From an uncultured Methylobacter sp. (GTDB lineage Bacteria; Pseudomonadota; Gammaproteobacteria; Methylococcales; Methylomonadaceae), in assembly GCA_903831545.1 (NCBI GenBank), contig CAIKYI010000437.1:1-15959 (forward strand): a DNA stretch of 15,959 nucleotides, written 5' to 3'. The translations under genes and the position numbers were made by a program. Positions 1 through 10,500 of this stretch are shown piece after piece. The notes below the pieces were generated by a model that was given only the letters and a program-made list of their open reading frames with translations, was not told where the DNA came from and ran no database searches. Within the stretch, counting starts at the first letter, position 1. Each line of letters begins with the position of its first letter.

Positions 1-11
1 AATAAATTATT

Positions 12-53
12 TTATCGATATATATTAATGGTAATAACGCTTGCCTTATCGAT
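12..53 (+). repeat. Two direct TTATCGAT octamers upstream of the exoprotein gene
   Basis: TTATCGAT occurs at 12-19 and again at 46-53, a 34-base repeat period (about three helical turns) in the AT-rich leader before the ATG at 99. The spacing would put both copies on one face of the helix, as for a dimeric or cooperative regulator, but no known operator consensus is recognised and octamers can recur by chance in AT-rich DNA. Confidence 0.25.
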
Positions 54-98
54 TCACATCAATGACCATAGCGATCATTAAAATTTTTTCGTAAAGTT

Positions 99-3000
99 AT
101 GACCAAAAAAAAGGACACCGCAGCGGCCAAAGATAAACCCTTAAGATATTGCGCAAACAGTATTGTTACCGGCTGTGTTTTTTTTATTTCAAGCCTGACG
201 GAGGTCTTGGCAGATCAGGCTTCTTTACCTGTTTCTGTCAATGCCGGCTCCGGCAATCCTTCTGTGATTAACGAACTGACCAGCACTGCCCTGCATCCGG
301 GTATTGATGTCGGCCATGCACAAGCCAGTTTTAGTGCCGACGGTCATAAACTCACCATTAATCAAGCTACGGATAAAGCGGTACTCGACTGGCACAGCTT
401 CAATATTGCCAGCGGTAACAGTGTGCAATTTGTGCAACCGGGCAGTTCTTCGGTTGCGCTTAACAATATCCATCAACTTGACGCCAGCCATATCTTTGGC
501 AGCCTTACTGCAAATGGCCAGGTGTATCTGGTCAATGCCAATGGATTTGTGTTTGGCAAGGATGCTTCGGTTAATGCCAACACCCTGCTTGCGACCAACC
601 TGAAAATCAGTGATACCGTTTTCCGGCAAGGGCTCAGCAAAGTAGTTGCCAGCAATGCCGGAGCAAACAATTTGGAACCGCTGGCGGCCTTGTCTGGGGA
701 TGGTTCGGTATATCGAAATACGGGTACTGGGCATCAGGAAAAAATCAGTATTCTGGTGGAAAAAGGTGCCAATATTACGGTCGTTAAGGGCGGTCGCGTC
801 ATATTGGCGGCACCTGAAGTTGAAAATGACGGCACCATCAACGCACCCGATGGACAGGTTATTTTGGCGGGTGCCACCGACAAGGTGTATCTGCAAGAAA
901 CCAGTTCCACCGAATTACGTGGCTTGCTGGTAGAAGTCAAAACTGGCGGCGATGTTAAAAATCTCGGTAAAATTCTGACCGAACGCGGCAATACCTCTAT
1001 GCTGGGCTTTGCCGTTTCCCAGCAAGGCGTTGTTTCTGCCAGTACCTCGGTGGCCTTGAACGGCAGTGTCAGACTTTTGGCCCGAGAGGGCGCCAAACTT
1101 TCTAAATCCAGCACCACTCAGAATTATGACCTGGTGCCGGGCACTACAATTCGAGCCACTGATTCCGGCGATGGCCTGGGCACTCAAGCCAAGGTCAGCC
1201 TGGAGTCCGGCAGCACCACTACGGTAACACTGGACGATTCCGCCGGAACCGCAGTTGACGGACAATCGCAACCCCAGTCAGCTATCAATGTGGAAGCCGG
1301 TATTATTCAAATGAAAAACGACTCGAAAATCCTTGTGCCTGGAGGCAAAGTGGCTTTAACGGCCAGCGCATCGCCTTCTCAAGCCCTAGTTTCCACAAGC
1401 GCAGCCAATAAAAGTCGTATCGTATTGGAATCAGACAGCACTATTGATGTTTCGGGCATCAAAAATGTCGAGCAGGCAATGGCCCGCAATGAAATCGCTG
1501 TAGAACTACGCGATAATGAATTGCGCGATGCGCCGCTACAAAAAACCGGCATACTGCACGGTAAAACCATAACAGTTGATAGCCGCAAAGGCACCCCGTT
1601 AGCGGATATTTCCGGTGCCATCGCAGCTATCCAACATTCTGTTTATGAACGTAACACTGTGGCCGGGACAGTTAACCTGCAATCCGAGGGTGATGTTTTC
1701 ATTCAGCAAGGCGCCAGGATAGATATCTCGGGCGGTTCATTGCACTATCTCAGCGGTTTTATCAATGCGACACAATTGGTTTCCAATGGCCATGTCTACG
1801 ATATTTCACAAGCCGATCCTAACCGGACTTATCAGCAAATTCTGACCGGACACGCTTTCCAACCAGAGTATTATCAAGGCATGTCGGCGGGCAAAATCAA
1901 CATAAAAACCCGTAATCTGGTGTTGGACGGCACTATTAACGCCAACAGCATCAATGGCCTGTATCAACGCAGTTCGGTTGCTTTAGCCCAAGGCGGCGAA
2001 TTAAGCATTGATACGAGCTGGTCACATCAGTATCAACCGGACGTAATCTTTCAGACCCTTCAAACTTTTACGCCTGATGGTGTTGTTAGCGCAAATCAGG
2101 CTCTGTATTTAAGCAATGCTCTATTCGGTAATGGTTTAAGCGCACTTATTTTAACTGGCGGCGGCAAGTTTACCCTAAGCAAAAACACCAACTTGATCTT
2201 GCCAAGTTCAGGACAGTTAACAGTTCAAGCCGGTGAGATTGATCTGCAAGGCAGCATTACTGCACCTGCAGGCAAGCTACAGTTAAAAACCCGGGTCGGG
2301 CTTGATTCAACCCGACTTTTAAGCGGTCAGTTACATCTTACACAAGACAGCGTAATTAACAGTTCCGGAAGCTGGATAAACGATCCGAATGATCTTTTTA
2401 CTTTTCAAAAGCTTAAGGTTTTACCGCTAGACGGCGGTAATATTACCCTGGATGCGCAAGGTGATTTGCTGCTGGATAAGGGCTCAAAACTCAGTGCAAA
2501 CGGTGGTGCCTGGTTGAATGGCAAATATCAACCCATTGCCGGCAAAGGCGGCAATATCAGCTTAAGCAGCGCAGGCCTGATACCCAGTCATCTTGAACTT
2601 GGCGCTGAATTATCCGCCTATGCGCTTGAAATGGGCGGCGCCTTAAGCATTTCGGCTAACGACATTACCTTGTCGGATACTATTGCGAACCGCAACAATG
2701 ATCCGACTAATCTTAATCTGTCGACCAGACTACTGGAGTCCGGTGGTTTTGCCAGCTACGCGTTAACCTCCAACGCCGGCAATCTTGAGATAGCCCCCGC
2801 TAGCCAAATTCGCCTGCAGCAAGCCAATTGGCAGTTAAACCCTGCAGCAACAATGGCCGCTAGCGGAACAAACTTAAGCGCCCTGGTTCGCCAAACCTTG
2901 TTGACGGATTATCTTCGCAAACCGGTTAACTTGTCTCTGACGCTGGCTCACAATGCTACGATTGCCGACGGCTACCAGGCCGACCGTAGCATCAGTATCG

Positions 3001-4556
3001 GCAAAAACGCAACAATAACAACCGACCCCAATGCGGAATTAACATTGAATTCAGATGCCAATATCACTATCGATGGCACTTTAAATGCACCCGCAGGGCA
3101 GATCAGTCTGACTTTGGCCCCGCCCCCCTCGGCTATAGACAAAGGCTACAATCCTGACCAGGCCATAAGACTGGGAACCGATGCCCATTTAAACGCGTTA
3201 GGCACTACGCTCTTCAAGCCTGATATTACAGGCATTGTCAGTGGCGACGTTAAAGCAGGCGGCACCGTCAGCCTGACTGCAAACCGTGGTTATCTGCTGA
3301 TGGATGCCAACAGCAGTATCAATGTATCCGGTAGTAACGCCTGGCTGGACATTATCAACAGCCGGGGCTACAGCCGACAAAATATCACCTCCAATGCCGG
3401 CGTCATTAATCTTACCGCAGCCGAAGGCATGGTTTTACAAGGCCGGTTTATGGCCTATGCCGGAGCGGGAGCAGGAGGATCTGCCGGCGGCGGTAGTCTT
3501 AACCTGGAGCTAAATGCACAGTATCGGGCTGAGCCGGATGACATTGTGTTTACTTCGGCTGACAGAGTGATTCATGTTGCTGCCGATCCGTTTTCATTAC
3601 TCAATTCCGCACAAATCACTAACGGCAGTATTGCTGAGGCGCTTAACGGCCAGGCTTATATTTCGGTTCAACAAATTACTCAGGGTGGTTTCGACAGACT
3701 AAAACTGGCCAGTTCAGTCATTGAGCCGACACAATATTCGGATACACCAACACAGCCTGAACGCGGCGAGATTCGTTTTGAGGGCGACCTCAGCCTGACA
3801 CTCAGGCAAAGCATGGAACTGGATGCTCCGGTGCTCAGTCATTCGTGGAACGACAGTGCCATAACAGGATTAGTGGCCTTAAAAAGTAATATTTTTACTC
3901 TCGGCTCTAGCTGGAACAGCAGCGCACAAGGCAATTTAAGCGATCCGTCAGGGGCGGTCAATAATGGCAAAAATGCGGTGCTGAATATTGCAGCCAATAA
4001 CATCGATTTGCGGGGCGGCAGTGAAATTAGCGGCTTTACCAAAACCCGACTTACCAGTAGCGGCGATATTCGTTTAATCGGGGTAAACCCAAACAGTGAA
4101 AAAGACCTGATTGGTAATTTGAATCTCACCGGAGAACTGGACTTGAGTGCCCGGCAAATCTATCCGACCTCACTAAGCCAATTCAGCCTGACCGTGGATG
4201 CAAAGTTGAGTCCCGATAGTCTGATTAACATTTTGCCAGCCAACTTAATTCCCTCAACACCTTTATCGGCAGCGGGAAAACTGGGCCTTACCGCACCGAA
4301 TATCTTCAACGCTGGGAACTTGCTGGCTCCGTTCGGTATTATCAATCTCAATGCCGATAAGTCTTTAACACTGGCAGCCAGCAGCCTGACCTCGGTCAGC
4401 GTCGAGGACGGCACAGTGATTCCCTTCGGTCGCACCCAGGGCGAATTAGACTGGATTTATCCGTTGGGACTGTATAGTAATATTCAAAGCGGTACACCAC
4501 AAAAGCCATTAGCCTCGCGGGTCCCCGTATTGATTTGCAAAACGGCGCCGTCGTAA
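99..4556 (+). CDS. Two-partner-secretion exoprotein (filamentous haemagglutinin family), N-terminal half of a frameshifted gene
   Basis: This is the N-terminal part of a very large secreted beta-helix protein (TpsA), normally exported by Sec and then threaded through an outer-membrane TpsB pore. The start at 99 is the only candidate after the in-frame stop at 69-71; it lacks a clear Shine-Dalgarno. Residues 1-38 form a signal peptide with a lysine-rich start, a hydrophobic core at 21-33 and likely cleavage after A38. The secretion domain lies at roughly 65-190, with WHSFNI at 99-104 less one and the signature VYLVNANGF at 142-150, where family members usually have NPNG. After that come long degenerate repeats rich in GG, LxA and SGxI, typical of a right-handed beta-helix. 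The frame ends at 4556 in about 17 residues unlike the rest, including the only cysteine after the signal peptide. The natural continuation is in the next frame from 4481 on. Confidence is high for the family; adhesive function is inferred. Confidence 0.9.
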   Translation: MTKKKDTAAAKDKPLRYCANSIVTGCVFFISSLTEVLADQASLPVSVNAGSGNPSVINELTSTALHPGIDVGHAQASFSADGHKLTINQATDKAVLDWHSFNIASGNSVQFVQPGSSSVALNNIHQLDASHIFGSLTANGQVYLVNANGFVFGKDASVNANTLLATNLKISDTVFRQGLSKVVASNAGANNLEPLAALSGDGSVYRNTGTGHQEKISILVEKGANITVVKGGRVILAAPEVENDGTINAPDGQVILAGATDKVYLQETSSTELRGLLVEVKTGGDVKNLGKILTERGNTSMLGFAVSQQGVVSASTSVALNGSVRLLAREGAKLSKSSTTQNYDLVPGTTIRATDSGDGLGTQAKVSLESGSTTTVTLDDSAGTAVDGQSQPQSAINVEAGIIQMKNDSKILVPGGKVALTASASPSQALVSTSAANKSRIVLESDSTIDVSGIKNVEQAMARNEIAVELRDNELRDAPLQKTGILHGKTITVDSRKGTPLADISGAIAAIQHSVYERNTVAGTVNLQSEGDVFIQQGARIDISGGSLHYLSGFINATQLVSNGHVYDISQADPNRTYQQILTGHAFQPEYYQGMSAGKINIKTRNLVLDGTINANSINGLYQRSSVALAQGGELSIDTSWSHQYQPDVIFQTLQTFTPDGVVSANQALYLSNALFGNGLSALILTGGGKFTLSKNTNLILPSSGQLTVQAGEIDLQGSITAPAGKLQLKTRVGLDSTRLLSGQLHLTQDSVINSSGSWINDPNDLFTFQKLKVLPLDGGNITLDAQGDLLLDKGSKLSANGGAWLNGKYQPIAGKGGNISLSSAGLIPSHLELGAELSAYALEMGGALSISANDITLSDTIANRNNDPTNLNLSTRLLESGGFASYALTSNAGNLEIAPASQIRLQQANWQLNPAATMAASGTNLSALVRQTLLTDYLRKPVNLSLTLAHNATIADGYQADRSISIGKNATITTDPNAELTLNSDANITIDGTLNAPAGQISLTLAPPPSAIDKGYNPDQAIRLGTDAHLNALGTTLFKPDITGIVSGDVKAGGTVSLTANRGYLLMDANSSINVSGSNAWLDIINSRGYSRQNITSNAGVINLTAAEGMVLQGRFMAYAGAGAGGSAGGGSLNLELNAQYRAEPDDIVFTSADRVIHVAADPFSLLNSAQITNGSIAEALNGQAYISVQQITQGGFDRLKLASSVIEPTQYSDTPTQPERGEIRFEGDLSLTLRQSMELDAPVLSHSWNDSAITGLVALKSNIFTLGSSWNSSAQGNLSDPSGAVNNGKNAVLNIAANNIDLRGGSEISGFTKTRLTSSGDIRLIGVNPNSEKDLIGNLNLTGELDLSARQIYPTSLSQFSLTVDAKLSPDSLINILPANLIPSTPLSAAGKLGLTAPNIFNAGNLLAPFGIINLNADKSLTLAASSLTSVSVEDGTVIPFGRTQGELDWIYPLGLYSNIQSGTPQKPLASRVPVLICKTAPS
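4501..4504 (+). other. Frameshift site splitting the exoprotein gene
   Basis: The two long frames overlap only between 4481 (after a TAA at 4478-4480) and 4556, so the shift must lie there. Switching back one base at the AAAA run 4501-4504 gives GTPQKAISLAGPRIDLQNG, which flows into the GGGNLSAFEFIPGPGG segment in the style of this family. One missing A explains it. A C4 run at 4523-4526 is a second possible site but leaves less family-like residues before it. The context CCA-CAA-AAG is not a canonical X-XXY-YYZ slippery heptamer, so an indel or a sequencing error is more likely than programmed frameshifting. Confidence 0.75.
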
Positions 4557-7500
4557 ATTTAAATGGCGGGGGTAACTTATCTGCGTTTGAATTTATTCCA
4601 GGCCCTGGCGGCAGCGTTGATTACCTCGATGCCAACACCATCGGTTATAAGCAAAATTATGCTGTTTTACCGTATTTGCAGTCAGGTTATGCCCCGTATG
4701 ATCCACTGGAGTTTACGCCTTCCGGACTGACGCTGGGCGACAACATTTATTTGAGTGCCAATGCTGGCCTGGCTGCCGGTAACTACGTATTGCTACCGGC
4801 ACACTATGCCCTGTTGCCCGGCGCGTTTCTGATTACGCCGCAAGCAGGGTTCTCTGATATGGCAGCCGGTACAACGGCTTTACGAATTGATGGCGCAAAA
4901 ATAATCGCCGGTTTTCGCTACAGCGCTGGCAGCAATGTTGCCGACAACCACTGGTCAGGTTTTGCCGTTGAAGCAGGCAGCGTTGCCAGAACCAGGTCGG
5001 AATATCAGGAAACCACAGCCAGCCAGTTTTTTAAAAAAAATGCCGCTACCGGAGCAATTCCGGCCTTACCGGAGGATGCCGGCAATCTGAGTTTGCTAGC
5101 AGGCCAAAGTTTGAATTTGGCCGCCCAAATCAGCGCCAGAGCCGCGCTGGGCGGTTTGGGCGGCATGCTTGACATCAGCGCCGATTGGCTGGCCGTTATC
5201 AGGCAAAGTGGCGACTCCGTTGCCAGCGGCACAGTGGCATTAACGGCCGATGACTTAAACAAACTTGGGGTGGACAGCATTCTACTGGGCGGCCGGAGAA
5301 CCCGAAGCAGCACCGGTACGCTACTGAATGTCAGTGCACAATCCGTAAAAATTGCCAGCGACGCCCATTTGCAGGCACCGGAAATTTTACTGGCCGCAAC
5401 CGACAGTATTACCGTGGCAAGCGGCGCAACTATCAGCGCCGTTGGTAATCCGGGCAAAACGGATAACCTGCTTGATATTTCCAATGTAGGCAGTAACAGT
5501 AGCGATGGTACTTTATTAAGGGTATCCAGTGCCGGGCAAGCCAGCGTGATAAGGAAAAGTTCAGATCTTGTCAGGCAAACAGGCACTCTGGAAGTAGCCA
5601 GCGGCGCACAATTGACAAGCTCGGGTTCAATATTGCTCGACGCCAGCAAGGACAGTATCTTAAATGGCAAAATCAGTATGGACAAGGGCGCTTTGACACT
5701 TAGCTCCAGCCTGATCACACTGGGGAATGTAGCAAATGCAAATACCGGTCTGCATCTTTCCGAAGCAACACTAAATCAATTGCATGTCGATAGCCTCAGC
5801 CTGAACAGTTACAGCACGATTGACATTGCTGGCGCCATTAATCTGCAACTAAAGGATTTTACTATCGATGCCGCAGGTGTACATGGCTATGGTAGCGCCA
5901 CTCAGACGGCTAAGCTTAACGCAAACAGTATCACGCTCCAAAACACCCATAATGCAATTGCCGAAATAAATGATTTGGGACAAGGGCTATTGCAACTACA
6001 AGCCAGTAACATGATTCTGGGTTCCGGAAACTATGAAATGACCGGTTTTAGCCTGATTAATCTGGATGCAAAAAATCAATTATTCAACAACGGTCATAGT
6101 ATCCTGACCACGCATAGCGATATGCGCATTGCCACACCGCTTTGGACCGCAGCTTCCGGGGCCGATACCACGCTAAATATGGAATCTTACCAGTTATCTA
6201 CGCTCGCAGTCGGCGCTGCAACACCGACATCCGGTCTGGGCGCAAGACTTAGCGTGTTGGCGAACGAAATTGACCATCAAGGTTATATCGAACTGGCTTC
6301 CGGAGTTGTTACCCTCAATGCCAGGCAACGTTTAACCCTGGACTCCGGCAGCAGCATCGATACTTCCGGCCAGGACATAAGCCTGGCCAGCAGTCACATA
6401 GCCACGCCCGGCGGCACCATTAACCTAGCTGTCGAGCATGGCGATCTGGCCATCCAGCAAGGCGCAACGCTGGACTTGTCAGGTTCCAGCCAAGGCGGCA
6501 ACTTATCGCTAAGCGCGCCGCTGGGCGCAATTTCAATCGCGGGCACTATTAACGGCCACGCCTCTCAGGGTGAAGTTGGCGGCAGTTTCAGTATGGATGC
6601 GCTTAATCCCGTTTATGCCAGTTTTTCAGCGCTTAACCTAATGTTACAAAACGCAGGTTTCAGCGGTGATTTATCACTCCGCCAACGTCTGGGCGAGCTT
6701 GTTATCGCAGCAGAAGACAGCGTCAATGCTCGCAATATCACGCTGACAGCTGACACCGGACTACTCAGCGTATTGGGTACTCTGGATGTCAATGGTAGCC
6801 AGGCCGGCATGATACAGCTGGCTGCGAACCGGGGCGTGCTAGTACAGAATGGTGCAGGATTAAGTGCCGTATCAACCGACTCCGCCAAGCTGGGTGGAAA
6901 AATATTACTGAACTCGGCGCCAGTAAATGGATCAAGTTCTGGCGTTCAGATAGCCGATGGCGCAAACCTTAATGTTTCCGGTGCCGATACGGAACATGGC
7001 GGCACGATAGCAATCGTCGTTAACCGGGTGGGCGATAACGATGCTGCAGTGGCAATAGACAATAATGCAATTCATGGTGCCAGCAAGTTGACTGTGCAAG
7101 CTATGGCGCATTTTCTGGATATTCCCCTAAGCAACGCCAAAATCCAGCAATGGCGAAACGCCACGCAAAACTATATGGATGTGGCAACCCTGAATGACAA
7201 TCTTCAAACACGTTTGGGCGGATTTAGTCTGCAACCAGGCCTAGACATACTAAGCACGGACAGTCTGACCCTGGATTTAGCGGAATCACTGACCGGAAAT
7301 GCCTGGCAGCAGCAATCCAGTAAGGTATGGACAACCCAATTATATGATATCGCGGGATTAATCGGCAGTCTGCAACAAATTAACGGGGTCGGCGTGGTAA
7401 AAAACCTAACGGCGGCTGCCAGTAGTTTATTGACTTCAGACGGTAGCTACTATTTTGACAGTAATCCACAATCCGCCACCTTTCGGGAGCTCTTTGTAAG

Positions 7501-10500
7501 AATTTTTCCAAACTCAGGTGCCGCCAGCGTCAAATACAATCCCGGCAATATCACTGGTAACTTGATCGAACATAACGACTGGGATTTGGCATTGCCAACA
7601 ACCCAGGGTCAGAACTGGCATTTCGGAGATAGCCAGAGCCCGGGACTACTTAGCTTTAGGGCAACCGGTGACATTACTATCAAACAAAATCTTACTGATG
7701 GCTTTGCCTTGTACGATGCCAGCCAGCTTGGCCAATTGTTGGGTGCAGGCGCAAACTGGATACCCACACTGGTACTGCAAACCGGATCATCATGGTCTTA
7801 TGAAATCGTCGCCGGCGCAGACTTACAAAGTTCCGCTCCGCTGGCCAGATTGAGCCCAGCTGCAACAGGTACGCTCACCATTGGCAGTAATACCAGCGTA
7901 CGCACCGGCACTGGGGACATTAACCTTGCCGCCGCTGCCGATATCCGTCTGACGGATTGGACCTCAACCATTTACACTGCGGGTCGCGCAACAGATAATC
8001 AACGGTATGGCAATTTCAGCAATAAACTGGTTGCTACCAGTTTTTTCGTTGACTACCCTTTCGATGGCGGCTCTATAACCCTGAATGCCGGCCGCAACAT
8101 CATCGGCGCAAGCACGCCGCAATTGATGTCCGACTGGTTACAACGCACCGGCAATTGGGATCCGGGTAATGGTATAACAAGTGCAGACCGAGCAACGGCT
8201 TGGGGTATAACGTTTGATGGACTGGTCATACAAAATAGCGCCAATTCCCAAATCCAGAACCTTAAATTCGGGTTCCGCGAAAACATCGGCGCCCTGGGCG
8301 GCGGTAACGTCAATATTAATGCCGGTGCCGATATTCAGGATTTATCGGTCATGCTGCCCACCTCGGCAAAACCGGTTGGCAAGCTAAGCAATGGCCTGAT
8401 TGTAGAAAACCTCTGGCAACAGCAAGGCGGCGGTGATCTTGAGTTAACCGCAGGCGGCAATATCGCCGGTGGCGTTTTCTATGTGGATAAGGGCCAGGCA
8501 ACTTTAAGAGCCAACGGTGCTGTCACCGGCGGCACGCAGTATAGCTCAGGCCCGATATTTGCCATGGGCGATGCCCGGTTTAAAGTCGAAGCCGGAAGCG
8601 GCATTGAAATTGGCACGGTATTAAACCCTTTTACCCTGACTGAACCCAAATTTCCCGATAAAGTAGATTATTTTACAACTTACACCAAAGACAGCAGTAT
8701 CAATCTGCAAACCTTGGCTGGAGACATCCGTTTCAACAACGATACCTCCCTGATACAGCAGCAATACAAAATTTTCGACCAAAGCACGCCTAACGGCCGG
8801 ACTATTTTAAGCAGTGCAAGCTTCCCTTTACTTTCGCTTTATCCCGGCAATCTTGGCGCTTATGCGCTAACCGGCGGTTTACAAATTGAAAATTCCATGA
8901 CACTGTTCCCGGCTGCCGGCAGTAGTCTGAATTTATTGGCCGCTGGCGACATCAGTATTGGCAATCAGAACAATGGGGTCACCCTAAACCAGCTGGACGT
9001 CAATCCGGCCAACCTGCTCTCGGCGATGGTGCCAACAACGCTGACCGGCGCCACCAAATATTTGTATACCACGCCGTTTGGAAGCGACTTATCCACAGTC
9101 CATGCTACGCAACCCATTCATTTAACCGATACCATTCAAAATAAAATTATTTCCGGTTATGGCAGCATTATTGGCATCGGTAACGCCTTGGTGTCTACCG
9201 CAAAGGCCACCGAAATTTGGACAAGCCAGGATATGGTCAATCTTGGTTTAATGATTCAGAACATCAACCTTGGCGACATAACCGGCATTAGCGCAGGAAG
9301 GAATATTATTTATCCACTGCAGCGCGACTCAATTACAGGTAGGGTGCTTGGTTCGGCGGGTGGCATTCAACTGGCCGGTCCTGGCATGTTGAATGTCTGG
9401 GCCGGTCGTAATATCGATCTGGGCAGTTCAGAAGGCATTACGACAGTAGGATCTTTGCTGAATTCCGCACTGCCCGGTCTGGGCGCTGATATTATGGTTT
9501 TAGCCGGCTATCAACCCGGTATAAATAGCAGTCCGTTAGATTATTTTCTGCACCATTATGTGCTAAACGGCACTTACCTAAACCGGCTCGCAACCCTGAA
9601 CCAGCAAGTCACAACCAGTGGCCGCTTGCAAATAGCTTTGGGTGTTTTGTTTGATGAAATTCGCACTGCAGCCAAAGTTGCGGCAACTTCTCAAGGTCCG
9701 GCGCAACAACTTGCCTACCAGCGCGGTTACGATGCTATTGCGCGGTTATTTCCACAGAGCACAGGCGGCGATATCAAACTATTTTTCAGTCGCATACAAA
9801 CCCTGGAAGCTGGCAACATTAATCTGCTGGCCCCCAGCGGTATGATTAATGCCGGTTTAGCTTCCGCGTTTACCAGTCAAAAAAGCCAGGCCGAATTAGG
9901 TATCGTTGTGCAACGTCAGGGTGACATCAATGTCCTTGTGCAAGGCAATTTACAAATAAATCAGTCCAGAGTATTTACCCTGGATTCAGGCGACATAACT
10001 GCATGGTCCTCAGAAGGCAATATTGATGCAGGACGCGGGGCCAAATCGGCGACCGCCACCCAACAACCGATAATCAGCATGGATGCTAACGGTAATTTAA
10101 AGGTGGAATTTCCAGCCACGGTTTCTGGTAGCGGTATACGCGCCCAATCCGGTTACAACAGCACGCATATTGGCAATGTCATTCTTGCCGCGCCACGCGG
10201 TATTGTTGATGCCGGAGAAGCCGGTATCGGTGGTCGCGATATTACTATCGCCGCCAAGGCAGTCATTGGCGCCAGCAATATTCAGGCACTTGGCAATACC
10301 TTTGGCGTGCCCCAAACTGCCGTAGCACTCTCTGCACCTGCAAATCTGAGCAATAGCGCTGTTGCGACGACTAAAACAGCAAGCAACCCGACGCTTGAAG
10401 ACGAGGAGGAATCGGCTATCAAGCGCAAAAATAAAGCGGCTCAAGTGACAATATTTGATACCCAGGTTATTGGTTTCGGTGACTGGACTGTGGCTGATAT

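Noticed and set aside
49..62. FNR-like TCGATTCACATCAA upstream of the exoprotein gene
   Set aside because: It has one mismatch to the consensus, and no -10 element lies at class II spacing; the nearest TAAAAT (79-84) would put the box near -36.
165..176. Lipobox-like VTGC in the exoprotein signal peptide
   Set aside because: C26 sits inside the hydrophobic core with FFISS after it, not at its end, and a better signal peptidase I site follows at A38.
225..896. 223-codon open frame on the minus strand
   Set aside because: It lies opposite the strongly supported secretion domain of the exoprotein and shows no recognisable domain; it is a shadow frame.
4495..4510. Programmed -1 frameshifting to make the full exoprotein
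   Set aside because: The slippery context CCA-CAA-AAG is not an X-XXY-YYZ heptamer, because the P-site codon would mispair, and no strong downstream stem was noticed. An indel is simpler, but this was not tested.
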